From positions 1-36,427 of the forward strand of contig JAQZBU010000028.1 in the NCBI GenBank assembly GCA_029237735.1: a stretch of DNA of 36,427 bases, read 5' to 3'. Position numbers and translations under genes: made by a program. The DNA is from Ramlibacter sp. Its GTDB lineage: Bacteria; Pseudomonadota; Gammaproteobacteria; Burkholderiales; Burkholderiaceae_C. Every line of letters starts with the position of its first letter. The first letter of the stretch is position 1. The notes beneath the pieces are model-generated. The model was not told where the DNA came from. It ran no database searches and saw nothing but the letters and a program-made list of their open reading frames with translations. This document shows positions 24,344 through 32,836 of this stretch, piece by piece.

Positions 24344-24453
24344 GCGCCATTCAACAAGGGCGACGAACTAGCGCCCGCGCTCATCGCCGGGCCGAGCGAC
24401 GCCACGCCCGTCCGCGTGCAGCGCGTTGGTAGGCGACATGATCCATGTCCGAG

Positions 24454-25011
24454 TCAGCGCGCGCGCCGGTAGTGCATTGCGACCGCGCCGTTGCGGAGCG
24501 CCTTCGCTGATATCAAATCGAGCCGTCGCGTGCTGGGCAGCCCGCCCTCGTACAGGGTCGGGCCGTGGCCGGCGATCCTGGGATGCACGAGCAACTGGTA
24601 CTCGTCGATCAGATCCAGCCGCTCCAGCGCCGTCGCGAGCTTGCTGCTACCGAGGAGGACGCCGTCTGAGGTCGCATCCTTGAGCTTCTGTACGCCCGTG
24701 CGCAGGTCGTCGCCGATGTGGTGGCTGTTGGTCCACGGAAAGTTCTTTCGCGTCAAGGACGCCACGTACTTCGGCTTGGCCTCCAGCTTGACCGCCCACT
24801 CGCGCATCGCCGGCGGTGCCTCTGCGTCGCTGCGGGCGACCGCTGGCCAGTAGCTCTCCATCATCTCGTAGGTGACGCGGCCCCACAGCATCGCCCCGCT
24901 CCTGTCCAAGAGGCGGGTGAAGAAGGCGTGTGTCTCGTCGTCGGCGATTCCTTCCTGGTGGTCGACGCAGCCGTCCAGGGTGACGTTGATGCTGAAGGTC
25001 AAGAGTCCCAT
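24454..25011 (-). CDS. Dihydrofolate reductase / RibD C-terminal family protein
   Basis: The 185-residue protein has the DHFR-like fold pattern of the RibD C-terminal family: MGLLTFSINVTLDGCVDHQ, MLWGRVTYEMMESYWP, the VLLGSSKLATALERLDLIDEYQLLVHP block and GPTLYEGG. The start at 25011 has GGAGGA seven bases upstream, ruling out the longer frame. Members are stand-alone NADPH-dependent reductases of unknown substrate, often called YyaP/YwjB-like, and are not the housekeeping FolA. It is leftward and single-gene as far as visible. Confidence 0.9.
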   Translation of the reverse strand: MGLLTFSINVTLDGCVDHQEGIADDETHAFFTRLLDRSGAMLWGRVTYEMMESYWPAVARSDAEAPPAMREWAVKLEAKPKYVASLTRKNFPWTNSHHIGDDLRTGVQKLKDATSDGVLLGSSKLATALERLDLIDEYQLLVHPRIAGHGPTLYEGGLPSTRRLDLISAKALRNGAVAMHYRRAR

Positions 25012-25070
25012 GGTGTCCTCCGATCGCCGTTTTGTCGGGCTTGCAACGACCAGTTGTTGTCTGCTTCTAG

Positions 25071-25085
25071 CCGAAAGCAAACGTC
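25071..25085 (+). repeat. Dispersed intergenic repeat copy
   Basis: CCGAAAGCAAACGTC is a variant of the CCGAAAGCGGACATC element. It lies between the DHFR-like gene and the small membrane protein gene and reaches the latter's stop codon. A related copy, CGACCCAAAGCGCACATC, lies at 25328-25345 just upstream of that small gene, so the gene is bracketed by two copies. Confidence 0.5.
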
Positions 25086-25305
25086 AGTCCCGGCGGAACG
25101 CTCGAAGAACAAACCACGCGACTACTCCCGCGACCACTCCTGCGATCGACCAAAGACCAAATGAGAGCGGCAAGTACGCTTTCGCCCAAACGCAGGCCTC
25201 CGAGGTCGGCTGCTGGCATTTGATGACTCGCTCCAGGAGCGGAACCCCCGCTCCTACCAGGATCGTCAAGACAGTCGCCACAAAGAGCCGTAGCTTCTTG
25301 TTCAT
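25084..25305 (-). CDS. Small two-helix membrane protein (73 aa)
   Basis: The product has two hydrophobic stretches, LRLFVATVLTILVGAGVPLL (residues 5-24) and LSFGLWSIAGVVAGVVAWFV (about 47-66), and positively charged ends, so it is probably an inner-membrane hairpin. A CQQPTSEAC segment between them could form a disulfide in the periplasm. I do not recognise the family. No Shine-Dalgarno sequence is evident before the ATG at 25305, which lowers confidence. Both flanks carry dispersed-repeat copies. Confidence 0.55.
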   Translation of the reverse strand: MNKKLRLFVATVLTILVGAGVPLLERVIKCQQPTSEACVWAKAYLPLSFGLWSIAGVVAGVVAWFVLRAFRRD

Positions 25306-25426
25306 CTAGCAAGCATACAGCTGCTCTCGACCCAAAGCGCACATCAGTACTGGCGATCGCGTCCCGGTGGCGTGCGAGGGCTACGAGCCCCGGCCCGCGA
25401 CCGCACACCGCGCGTCGCGCTTCAAT

Positions 25427-25552
25427 CTATCGCCCGGTGCCGCGCGGCTCAATAGGCGTGAGAGCTGGTGCGCGGTCTTCTATCGCTTGTGCCGCGTCGA
25501 GCAGCGGGTCTTCGCGAAAGCGGGCGCCGATCAGTTGCACGCCCTGCGGCTG
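25427..25552 (-). pseudogene. Amidase C-terminal remnant
   Basis: The reverse strand encodes GVQLIGARFREDPLLDAAQAIE shortly before a stop at 25427. This is the C-terminal signature of amidase-signature enzymes (typically GLPVGVQLIG, RFRED, LLxAAxAIE). Nothing of the catalytic Ser-Ser-Lys core is present to the right, where trhO begins at 25684, so only about 40 residues of a once 450-residue enzyme remain. The remaining bases of the 25306-25683 gap hold a dispersed-repeat copy and no supported gene. Confidence 0.65.
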
Positions 25553-25683
25553 CCGGTGCTCGCGGTGCTGGCCTTCGACAATCAATCGACAGACCCCGAG
25601 ATGCAGTTCTTCTCCGACTAGCGAGTGCCGGCCGCGGTCGGCAGCACGCACAGCCCCCGTTCACCCATGGGAAAATCAGCCTC

Positions 25684-26553
25684 ATGTCCTCGTCTCGCCG
25701 CCCGCTTCCTGCCCTGGTCCACACCGCGTTCTACAAATTCACGCGGCTGCCGCAGCCAGAGGAAGTGGCCGCGCGTTTGCGCCAGCTGGTCTCGCAGCAG
25801 GTCGCCGGGCTCACGGGCAGCATCCTGGTGGCCACCGAGGGCATCAACGGCATGCTGGCCGGCACACTGGAAGCTGTGGACCACATCGAAAATGCCCTTC
25901 TGCAGGACCCGGCCTTTGCAGGCGCCTTCAACGGCATGGCGTTCAAGCGCAGTGCATGCACCACGCCCCCGTTCGGCAAAATGAAAGTGCACGTCAAGAA
26001 AGAGATCGTGCCGCTCGGCATCAAGGGGGTGGATGGGCGCCGGACTGGCATCAACGTTTGCCCGCAGGATTGGCGCGAACTGATCAAGGATCCCGACCTG
26101 GTGCTGCTGGACAACCGCAACAGCTTCGAATACCGCCTCGGCCATTTCGAAGGCGCCGTCGATCCCGGGGTGACCAACTTCCGCGACTTTCCGGCCTACG
26201 TGCGGGCCCACGCCGCGCAGTGGAAGGCCCAGGGCAAGCGCGTGGCGATGTACTGCACGGGCGGCATCAGATGCGAAAAAACCAGCGCCTGGATGCTTGA
26301 CATGGACCTGCCCGTCTATCAGCTTGAAGGCGGCATCCTCAACTACTTTCAGCAGATGCCTGATGCAAACCGGGACTGGCGTGGCGAATGCTTTGTGTTC
26401 GATAACCGCGTGGCTCTGGACACCCGCCTGCAGGAAACCGCCAGCACGCTGGAGGACGTGTACGCGGTGGAAGCGGACGGTGCCTGGCGGCTGGCGCGGG
26501 CCCAGCGGTTGGCGCAGGCCGGCCAGGAACAGACCGAAGAGACGGTGGCCTAG
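25684..26553 (+). CDS. trhO: tRNA uridine 5-oxyacetic acid pathway hydroxylase TrhO (rhodanese family)
   Basis: The 289-residue protein has the YceA/TrhO layout: an N-terminal acylphosphatase-like domain (LVHTAFYKFTRLP to ACTTPPFGKMKVHVKKEIV) and a rhodanese domain with LLDNRNSFEYRLGHFEGA and the active loop CTGGIRCEK (C191, C197). TrhO hydroxylates uridine 34 of certain tRNAs using oxygen, independent of prephenate. I chose the ATG at 25684 (MSSSRRPLPALVHTAF); the frame is open further upstream but over the amidase remnant. It lies 3 bases before a pseudouridine synthase gene, so two RNA-modifying enzymes form an operon. Confidence 0.93.
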   Translation: MSSSRRPLPALVHTAFYKFTRLPQPEEVAARLRQLVSQQVAGLTGSILVATEGINGMLAGTLEAVDHIENALLQDPAFAGAFNGMAFKRSACTTPPFGKMKVHVKKEIVPLGIKGVDGRRTGINVCPQDWRELIKDPDLVLLDNRNSFEYRLGHFEGAVDPGVTNFRDFPAYVRAHAAQWKAQGKRVAMYCTGGIRCEKTSAWMLDMDLPVYQLEGGILNYFQQMPDANRDWRGECFVFDNRVALDTRLQETASTLEDVYAVEADGAWRLARAQRLAQAGQEQTEETVA

Positions 26554-26556
26554 ACC

Positions 26557-27459
26557 ATGCTTCCCGTTCGCAACGGTGTCGGTCCCAGCCGAGTGGCGCT
26601 GCCGGCAGGTCGATGGACCCGCATGCTCGACTTCCTGGTGGAACGGTTCCCGGCGATTTCCGCGGACGAGTGGAGCGCGCGCATGGCGGGCGGCAATGTC
26701 GTCGACCGCACGGGCCGGTGCGTCGCGCCAGAGCAACCTTACGTTCCGCATGGCACGCTGTATTACTACCGCACTGTTCCGAATGAGATTCCCAATGCGG
26801 CGCAGGCTTGCGTGCTGTTCGAAGACGAACTGCTGGTGGTGGCCGACAAGCCGCACTTCCTGCCCGTAACGCCGTCGGGCAATTACTTGCAGGAGACCCT
26901 GCTGGTTCGGTTGCGCCGCAAGCTTGGTATCGATGCGCTGACGCCCTTGCATCGAATCGATCGCGAGACCGCCGGCGTCGTGCTGTTTGCCAAGCAGCCC
27001 GCGACGTGTGCGGGTTATCACGCGCTGTTTGTCGACGGCGAAATCACCAAGACCTATCAGGCCATCGCGCCCGGCAATGCATTGCTGCAGTTCCCCCTGA
27101 CTCGAACCAGCACTCTGGTGACCAGCGATCTATTCATGCAGATGCGTGAAGCGCCTGACGATGCTTCGAAAAAGCCAAACGCCCGGACCGAGATCGAATT
27201 GCTGGAAACGCGCGGCACCCATGGACGCTACCGCCTTCGCCCCCTCACCGGAAAGCGGCATCAGTTGCGGGTGCACATGGCGGCCCTGGGGCTGCCTATC
27301 CTGGGCGATCGCATCTATCCCTGCTTGCTGCCGCAAGGCGGTGACAAGGTCGACAACCCACTGCGGCTGCTCGCGGAACGCATCGCGTTTCGAGACCCCG
27401 TAACCGGTGAGAACCGTAGTTTTGCCAGCCGCCAGCATCTGCAATTCCCTGCTTCGTGA
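26557..27459 (+). CDS. RluA-family pseudouridine synthase
   Basis: The 300-residue protein carries the RluA catalytic block LHRIDRETAGVVLFAK, giving the catalytic aspartate D135, and the C-terminal KRHQLRVHMAALGLPILGDRIYP. The N-terminal region (WTRMLDFLVERFP) is S4-like but weak. It isomerises uridine in rRNA or tRNA; which position is not evident, and it is closer to the YqcB/TruC-RluA type than to RluC/D. It starts 3 bases after the trhO stop and ends 94 bases before the convergent arylsulfatase gene. Confidence 0.92.
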   Translation: MLPVRNGVGPSRVALPAGRWTRMLDFLVERFPAISADEWSARMAGGNVVDRTGRCVAPEQPYVPHGTLYYYRTVPNEIPNAAQACVLFEDELLVVADKPHFLPVTPSGNYLQETLLVRLRRKLGIDALTPLHRIDRETAGVVLFAKQPATCAGYHALFVDGEITKTYQAIAPGNALLQFPLTRTSTLVTSDLFMQMREAPDDASKKPNARTEIELLETRGTHGRYRLRPLTGKRHQLRVHMAALGLPILGDRIYPCLLPQGGDKVDNPLRLLAERIAFRDPVTGENRSFASRQHLQFPAS

Positions 27460-27553
27460 CCGATGCGAGGAGCTAGACTTCACCTGTGACAACTTCCCAA
27501 GCGTCGGCAGTAGCTACCCTTCTGTCGAACCGGTGAAAGGCGACATGATCCGG

Positions 27554-29782
27554 TCAGTCAACCGGCTCGAACAGCAGCACGTCCTCGGACGGTGCCAGGT
27601 CGTAGACGATGCGCGCGATTGTTCCGGTGAACGCAAAGTTGCCCTTGTAGTCCTGCGATACCGGCGACAGTGCGTCGCGGCCGATGTCGAGCCCGTGCCA
27701 GCCGTGAAAGAAGGGCAGGACGGCCGGGAATTCAGTGGCGCCGACTTGCCTATCGCCTACCAGGAGCCGGCCGACGCCCTGGCAATCGCCCGTCTTGTCG
27801 AAGACGAATCGGAGCACGGTGGCATCGCCGGGCAGTTGCTCACGCGAGCGGATGCGATAACGCGTGTCGACGTAGTTGTATTCGTAGCAGAGGTGCCCGT
27901 CCTTCACGTACAGCACATAGCCACTGCTGACCTGGCCGAGAGCGACCAGCACGCCTTCGTGGCGCCCGACCGGCTCGGCCAGGTGCGCCGTGATGCGATG
28001 CGCCCGGTTCATGGTCGGCGGCGTCACCGCCATTGGCAAGTGCGCCATGCCAGGGTAGTAGGTGAAGCGGGTCCGCGCACGGGGCGATCCTGGACGGGGC
28101 ACGCGGGCCCGCAGCGCGTAGCCGCGATCATCCAGGGGCAGCACGTCATAAAGGCCCGCCTCGACCCAGAACCGCTCCTTGAGGTCGGCGAGCTTGTTCG
28201 GCTGCTCGTGCGCCAGGTCGTGGCACTCGGACCAATCGGCGTCGAGGTTGTAGAGCTCCCACACGTCGTCGTCATACGGGCTTCCGCGCTCGTGATAGGC
28301 CACGGCCTTCCAGCCTTTGTGCCAAAGCCCGCGGTGGGCGAACATCTCGAAATGCTGGGTCAGGCGCGTCGTCGGAGCCTTCGGCTGCGCGAAGGTGTAG
28401 CTCATGTCAGTGCCATGCAGGGGCATCTGGGGAACCCCGCGGTAGACGGCGGGTGCGGCGACATCGAGTAGCGACAGGATGGTGGGCGTGATGTCGATCA
28501 CATGGTGGAACTGCTCGCGCGTTTCGCCGCGCGCTGCGATGCCGGCAGGCCAGTGAATGATCAATGGGTCGCGCACGCCGCCTTCGTGTGTGTTCTGCTT
28601 GTAGCGCTTGAAGGGCGTGTTGGAGACCTGCGCCCAGCCCCAGGGATAGTTGGATTGCGCACCGGGCCCGCCGATCTCGTCGATCAACGACAGGCTCGTC
28701 GCAAAGTCTTCCTGCACCTTGTTCTGGATCGCGGTGGTATTGACCGAGCCCCGCTGGCCACCTTCCTGGCTTGCTCCGTTGTCCGAGAGGAAGACGAGGA
28801 TGGTGTTGTCCAGCCGGCCAAGTTCCTGGAGGAACGCGAGCAGCCGGCCGAACTGCGCGTCGGTGTGCTCGATCATCGCGGCATACGCTTCCTGCAGCCG
28901 GGCGGCCAGGCGACGCTCGTCGTCACTCAGTTCACTCCAGGCGACCACGCCCCCATTGAGCGGCGACAACGTGGTGCCGGGCGGCACGATGCCCAACGCC
29001 TTCTGCCGCTCGAACCGCTCGGCGCGCACAGCATCCCAACCACGGTCGTATGCGCCCCGGTACTTGCGCAGGTAGTCAGCGGGCGCCTGGTGCGGGGAGT
29101 GCGCGGTGGCGAAAGCCAGGTACAGAAAAAACGGTTTGTCGGGTGTGACCGAGGTCTGATCCTTGATGAATGAGATGCTGCGATCGACGAGGTCGGTGGT
29201 CAGGTGGTAGCCTTGCTCGGGCGTTCCTGGCGGATCGACTGCATGGTTGTCGAAGGTGAGTTCCGGATAGAAGCAGTCGGTCTCTGCCTCGAGGTACCCG
29301 TAGTACCGCTCGAAGCCGCGCCCCAGGGGCCATTGGTCGTAGGGCCCCGAAGCCGAGGTGTGCTCGGTCGGCGCCAGGTGCCACTTGCCGACGCACATGG
29401 TGTTGTAGCCGCGATCGCGCAGGATCTCGGCGATGGTCGCGGCTGCCGGGCTGATGAAGCCGCGGCCACTCGGGAAACCGGTATCCAGGTTCGACAGCAT
29501 GCGCATGCCGATGGCGTGGTGATTGCGCCCGGTCAGCAACGACGCGCGCGAGGGCGAACACAGCGTCGTCGTGTGAAAGTTCGTGTAGCGCAGGCCATCG
29601 CGGGCCAGCCGGTCGATGTTCGGCGTCGGAATCTCCGACCCAAAACAACCCAGGTCCGCGAAACCAACGTCATCGAGCATCACGTAGATGACGTTGGGCG
29701 CCCCTGGCGATGCTCCAACGGGCGGCTCCCACCATGGCGTCGACTCCTCGTGGGTGCGCCCGATCGTCCCGCGGAAACCCAT
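27554..29782 (-). CDS. Arylsulfatase (type I sulfatase, formylglycine-dependent)
   Basis: The 742-residue enzyme has the sulfatase fold. It contains NVIYVMLDDVGFADLGCFG with the metal aspartates D37-D38, the activation motif CSPSRASLLTGRN with C75 destined to become formylglycine, GKWHL, the FLSDNGAS metal site, and KQNTHEGGVRDPLIIHWP. A C-terminal extension after about residue 520 is beta-rich and common in large arylsulfatases. There is no signal peptide, so it is probably cytoplasmic. The ATG at 29782 has GAGGA six bases upstream; the ATG at 29788 overlaps the Bug stop (ATGA) but sits directly on the ribosome site. It is translationally coupled to the Bug receptor gene, pointing to uptake of a sulfated organic acid. 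Confidence 0.92.
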   Translation of the reverse strand: MGFRGTIGRTHEESTPWWEPPVGASPGAPNVIYVMLDDVGFADLGCFGSEIPTPNIDRLARDGLRYTNFHTTTLCSPSRASLLTGRNHHAIGMRMLSNLDTGFPSGRGFISPAAATIAEILRDRGYNTMCVGKWHLAPTEHTSASGPYDQWPLGRGFERYYGYLEAETDCFYPELTFDNHAVDPPGTPEQGYHLTTDLVDRSISFIKDQTSVTPDKPFFLYLAFATAHSPHQAPADYLRKYRGAYDRGWDAVRAERFERQKALGIVPPGTTLSPLNGGVVAWSELSDDERRLAARLQEAYAAMIEHTDAQFGRLLAFLQELGRLDNTILVFLSDNGASQEGGQRGSVNTTAIQNKVQEDFATSLSLIDEIGGPGAQSNYPWGWAQVSNTPFKRYKQNTHEGGVRDPLIIHWPAGIAARGETREQFHHVIDITPTILSLLDVAAPAVYRGVPQMPLHGTDMSYTFAQPKAPTTRLTQHFEMFAHRGLWHKGWKAVAYHERGSPYDDDVWELYNLDADWSECHDLAHEQPNKLADLKERFWVEAGLYDVLPLDDRGYALRARVPRPGSPRARTRFTYYPGMAHLPMAVTPPTMNRAHRITAHLAEPVGRHEGVLVALGQVSSGYVLYVKDGHLCYEYNYVDTRYRIRSREQLPGDATVLRFVFDKTGDCQGVGRLLVGDRQVGATEFPAVLPFFHGWHGLDIGRDALSPVSQDYKGNFAFTGTIARIVYDLAPSEDVLLFEPVD

Positions 29783-29784
29783 GC

Positions 29785-30765
29785 TCATTCCTCGTTCTTG
29801 AAACCGGACGCCTCGACAATGGGGCGCCAGAAGTCGCGCTCTTCCCGCAGCTTGCGGGCGGCCGATGCGCCGTCCAGCCCGGTGGGTTCCAGGCCGGCGC
29901 GCTGCAGTTGCGCTTGCACTTGCGGCTGCTGCAGGGCGGCCATGAATGCCTTCTCCAGCGCCGCCACTGTCGCCCTGGGTGTTCCCGCCGGCACGAACGC
30001 GCCATACCAGGCGTTGGCGTGCACGAAGGCATCGATGCCGCCCTCCTTGAGCGTCGGGACATCCGGCAACGCGCGGTTGCGCTGCGCGCCCGAGACTGCG
30101 AGGATTCGCAACTTGCCGCCGCGATGCAGCTCGAGCTGGCTGGCTAGCGCGTCCGTCGCGAGCGGCACGTGCCCACCCACCACGTCGGTGGCCAGAGGCG
30201 CGCCGCCCTTGTAGGCGACCGGGGTGAGCGGCGTGCCGATCGCCTTGCCCAGCGCCAAGACTGAAAAGTGGAGCGCGCCACCGAGATTGGTGAGGCCCAC
30301 GCTGCCACGGCCCGGCTGAGCTCGCACCCACTCCGTGTACTGTGCCATCGTCTGGTAGGGGCTGGCGCTGCCGGTCGAAATCACGGTCGGCACGTCAACC
30401 AGGTGGGCAACGGGCAGGAAGTCCCGGTCAAGGTCATAGTCCAGGCGCTTGTACGTCATCGGGAACAGCACAAAGGGCGCGCTGGAGGCAAGCAGCACGG
30501 TGCGTCCGTCCGCCGGTGCACGTTTGACGCTTTCGATTGCGATGCGGGAGGCTGCGCCGGGCCGGCTCTCCACCACGACGGTGTCGCCTGTGCTCGTTCG
30601 CAACTGTTCCGCCAGCGCCCGCGCCAGTGTGTCGAGCGCGCCGCCGGGTGGGAAGCCGATGATCAGCTTCAAGGGTGGCTTGTCCTGCGCGAAGCTGCTG
30701 GTCAGGGCCAGCGCACAAGCCATGCCGATGAGGTGGCGTCGAAGCAAGGGCAGCGAGGTGTTCAT
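29785..30765 (-). CDS. Bug/TctC family periplasmic solute receptor
   Basis: The 326-residue protein starts with a signal peptide (LIGMACALALTSSFAQ) and has the Bug pattern: LIIGFPPGGALDTLARALAE, VVESRPGAASRIA, LTPVAYKGGAPLATDVVGGH and GKLRILAVSGAQRNRALPDVPTL. Family members bind carboxylic acids, amides or similar anions in the periplasm and may serve tripartite transporters encoded elsewhere. GGAG precedes the ATG. It is first in a two-gene operon with the arylsulfatase and divergent from a LysR regulator, with a perfect palindrome in the shared promoter. No TctA/TctB genes are nearby. Confidence 0.93.
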   Translation of the reverse strand: MNTSLPLLRRHLIGMACALALTSSFAQDKPPLKLIIGFPPGGALDTLARALAEQLRTSTGDTVVVESRPGAASRIAIESVKRAPADGRTVLLASSAPFVLFPMTYKRLDYDLDRDFLPVAHLVDVPTVISTGSASPYQTMAQYTEWVRAQPGRGSVGLTNLGGALHFSVLALGKAIGTPLTPVAYKGGAPLATDVVGGHVPLATDALASQLELHRGGKLRILAVSGAQRNRALPDVPTLKEGGIDAFVHANAWYGAFVPAGTPRATVAALEKAFMAALQQPQVQAQLQRAGLEPTGLDGASAARKLREERDFWRPIVEASGFKNEE

Positions 30766-30867
30766 GCGAACTCCAGTTCCGGTCGATGGGAAAGCAGGTT
30801 CAGAGGGATTTCATCGGAGCAGCTTGGCTCCACCCCGGGCTCCTGTCCAATACGCGTTTTCAACGGC

Positions 30868-30888
30868 CCCATACCGGATTAGTATGGG
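30868..30888. promoter_or_regulatory. LysR-type operator, perfect 7-bp inverted repeat
   Basis: CCCATAC (30868-30874) and GTATGGG (30882-30888) flank CGGATTA. It contains the LysR T-N11-A box (T30872, A30884). It lies between the divergent Bug and LysR genes and overlaps the first possible ATG of the regulator (30884). That supports autoregulation and argues that translation starts at 30893. Confidence 0.7.
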
Positions 30889-30892
30889 TGAC

Positions 30893-31774
30893 ATGGATCT
30901 CAAGAGCTTGCGGTTTTTCGTCGAGGTGGCTGAAGCGCGCAGCGTCGGTAAGGCGGCCCTGCGGCTGCACATGGCGCAGCCGCCGCTGTCCGTCCAGATC
31001 CGCAAGCTCGAGTCGCGGCTGGGCACCGTGCTGTTCCGCCGCGAATCGGACGGCATGCACCTCACCGATGCGGGGCGTGCGCTCTACACGCGCGCCAAGG
31101 AAGCGCTTGCGTTGGCCGAGGACGGCTTCGCGGCCGCGCGAGCGGTCGCCGCAGGGCAGCGCGGCCACCTCACGATCGGCTACATGTTCGCGCTCGGGTA
31201 CGCGGTGCTGCCGCGCCTGGTGCCCCAGCTGCGACGCAGTCTCCCGGACGTGGAACTGCAGTTCGTGGAGATGAGCGCGGCTACCTATGGCGCATTGCTG
31301 TGGGACTTCAAGGTGACGGTCGGGCTGTGCATGCCGCCGCTGATTCGCGAGGGCGTGGAGGCCGTGCCTCTTGGCCGGCAACCGATGCTGCTGGCGATGC
31401 CGGCCCGCTCGCGGCTGGCACGCCAGCGAAAGATTGCCGTGGAGAAGCTCAATGGCGAGGCGCTGATCAGCTTGCCGGTAACGAATCAGTCAGAGGGCGC
31501 GTCCTTCGTGACATCGCTGCTCGCACGGCATTCGGTGACAGCTCGCACCGTGCATCGAGTGGAGACCGTCCACTCGGCACTGGCGCTGGTGCTGGCCGGT
31601 GAGGGCTATGCGATCGTGCCGGCCTGCGCGGCAGCAGGCAGTCCGCCAGGCCTGGTGTTCCGCCCGCTGGAAGGTGGCGAATCGGGGCTTACCGTGGCGG
31701 CGTGCTGGCGGCGGGTTGCGGAGAACCCCTTGGTGCCGCGCTTCGTGGCCGCCGCGCGGGAGGCGCTGCGATAG
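30893..31774 (+). CDS. LysR family transcriptional regulator
   Basis: The 293-residue protein begins MDLKSLRFFVEVAEARSVGK and has the LysR winged helix (AALRLHMAQPPLSVQIRKLE, about residues 18-45), then a periplasmic-binding-like effector domain (LTIGYMFALGYAVLPRLVPQL onward). The start at 30893 is chosen over the ATG nine bases earlier because the latter sits inside the operator palindrome. It is divergent from the Bug-arylsulfatase operon and should control it in response to a small ligand, probably the same compound or its desulfated product. Confidence 0.92.
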   Translation: MDLKSLRFFVEVAEARSVGKAALRLHMAQPPLSVQIRKLESRLGTVLFRRESDGMHLTDAGRALYTRAKEALALAEDGFAAARAVAAGQRGHLTIGYMFALGYAVLPRLVPQLRRSLPDVELQFVEMSAATYGALLWDFKVTVGLCMPPLIREGVEAVPLGRQPMLLAMPARSRLARQRKIAVEKLNGEALISLPVTNQSEGASFVTSLLARHSVTARTVHRVETVHSALALVLAGEGYAIVPACAAAGSPPGLVFRPLEGGESGLTVAACWRRVAENPLVPRFVAAAREALR

Positions 31775-31827
31775 GCTTCCCGGCGGTTCATGGGCGGAAC
31801 CGGACGCGCTACCGCCCTTTGCCCCAT

Positions 31828-32805
31828 TCACTCGGCGGTGATCTTGCGCGCGCGAACGATGGCGCTCCACTTGGCGTCCTCTTTCTTCATGAAGCTCGTC
31901 AGCTCCGTGCGTGAAGTGGGCTGCGGCGCGAGGCCGTGTTTGTTGAGCGCGTCCTTCACGCCGGGGTCGTTCAGCACTTTCACGATCTCCGTGTTCCAGC
32001 GATCGAGCAAGGGCGCGGGTGTCTTGCCTGGTGCGACGAATGCGTACCAATTGAGCGCTTCGAATCCGGGGTAACCCGATTCGGCCACCGTCGGGATGTT
32101 CGGCATGTAGGCCGGCCGCGTCGGACCTGTGGTCGCCAATGGAATGAGTTTGCCGGCCTGAATGTGAGGCAATGCCGTCGGCGGCGCCGAGAAATAGGAA
32201 GCGATCCGCCCACCCAGCAAATCCTGCAAGGCGGGAGCGCCACCTTTGTACGGCACGTGGACCATGTCGATGCCGGCACGCTGATTGAAGAGTTCTCCTG
32301 CGAGGTGCGATGCAGAGCCGGCGCCCGTCGAAGCAAACTCGATGCTGCCCGGCTTCTTCTTCGAGAGCGCCACGAAGTCCGCCAGAGTCTTCACGCCCAG
32401 GTCTTGGTGCACGACGAGCACGTTCGGGAAGTTGACACCGCCGGACACTGCGGCCAGATCCTTGAACGGGTCGTAGGGCACTTTCATCACATGCGGGGCG
32501 ATGGTGAGCGGGCCGATCGAGCCGAACAGCAGCATGGACCCATCCGCCGGTCCGTTGGCCACCTGTTGGTGGGCGATGTTGCCGCCGGCGCCCGCGCGGT
32601 TGTCGACGATGACGTTCTGGCCGATGTTCTCGCCAAGCTTCCTGGCGATGAGGCGCGCGGCCGCATCAGCCGCCCCGCCCGCAGCAAACCCCACCACCAT
32701 CGTGACGGGTTTCTTCGGCGGAAAGTCTTGTGCGTGGGCTTGTCCGGCAAGCAACAGGGGAAGTGCAGCCAGCGCAATGGCGCGGCGCAGACGGAATCTG
32801 TTCAT
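31828..32805 (-). CDS. Bug/TctC family periplasmic solute receptor (tcu operon)
   Basis: The 325-residue protein has a clear signal peptide (RRAIALAALPLLLAGQAHAQ) and the Bug core: VTMVVGFAAGGAADAAARLIA, VIVDNRAGAGGNIAHQ, VHVPYKGGAPALQDLLGG and MPNIPTVAESGYPGFEALNWYAF. The start at 32805 has AAGGAG seven bases upstream, so the longer frame is rejected. It is the last gene of the leftward tcuR-tcuA-tcuB series and takes the place of the MFS transporter gene tcuC found in Salmonella. It probably binds tricarballylate or a similar tricarboxylate. TctA/TctB partners are not in the window. Confidence 0.92.
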   Translation of the reverse strand: MNRFRLRRAIALAALPLLLAGQAHAQDFPPKKPVTMVVGFAAGGAADAAARLIARKLGENIGQNVIVDNRAGAGGNIAHQQVANGPADGSMLLFGSIGPLTIAPHVMKVPYDPFKDLAAVSGGVNFPNVLVVHQDLGVKTLADFVALSKKKPGSIEFASTGAGSASHLAGELFNQRAGIDMVHVPYKGGAPALQDLLGGRIASYFSAPPTALPHIQAGKLIPLATTGPTRPAYMPNIPTVAESGYPGFEALNWYAFVAPGKTPAPLLDRWNTEIVKVLNDPGVKDALNKHGLAPQPTSRTELTSFMKKEDAKWSAIVRARKITAE

Positions 32806-32836
32806 TGGGTTGCTCCTTGATCGTGGAATGAAATCG

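Noticed and set aside
25618..27021. Reverse open frame (467 codons) opposite trhO and the pseudouridine synthase
   Set aside because: Both forward genes have catalytic motifs; the reverse frame has none.
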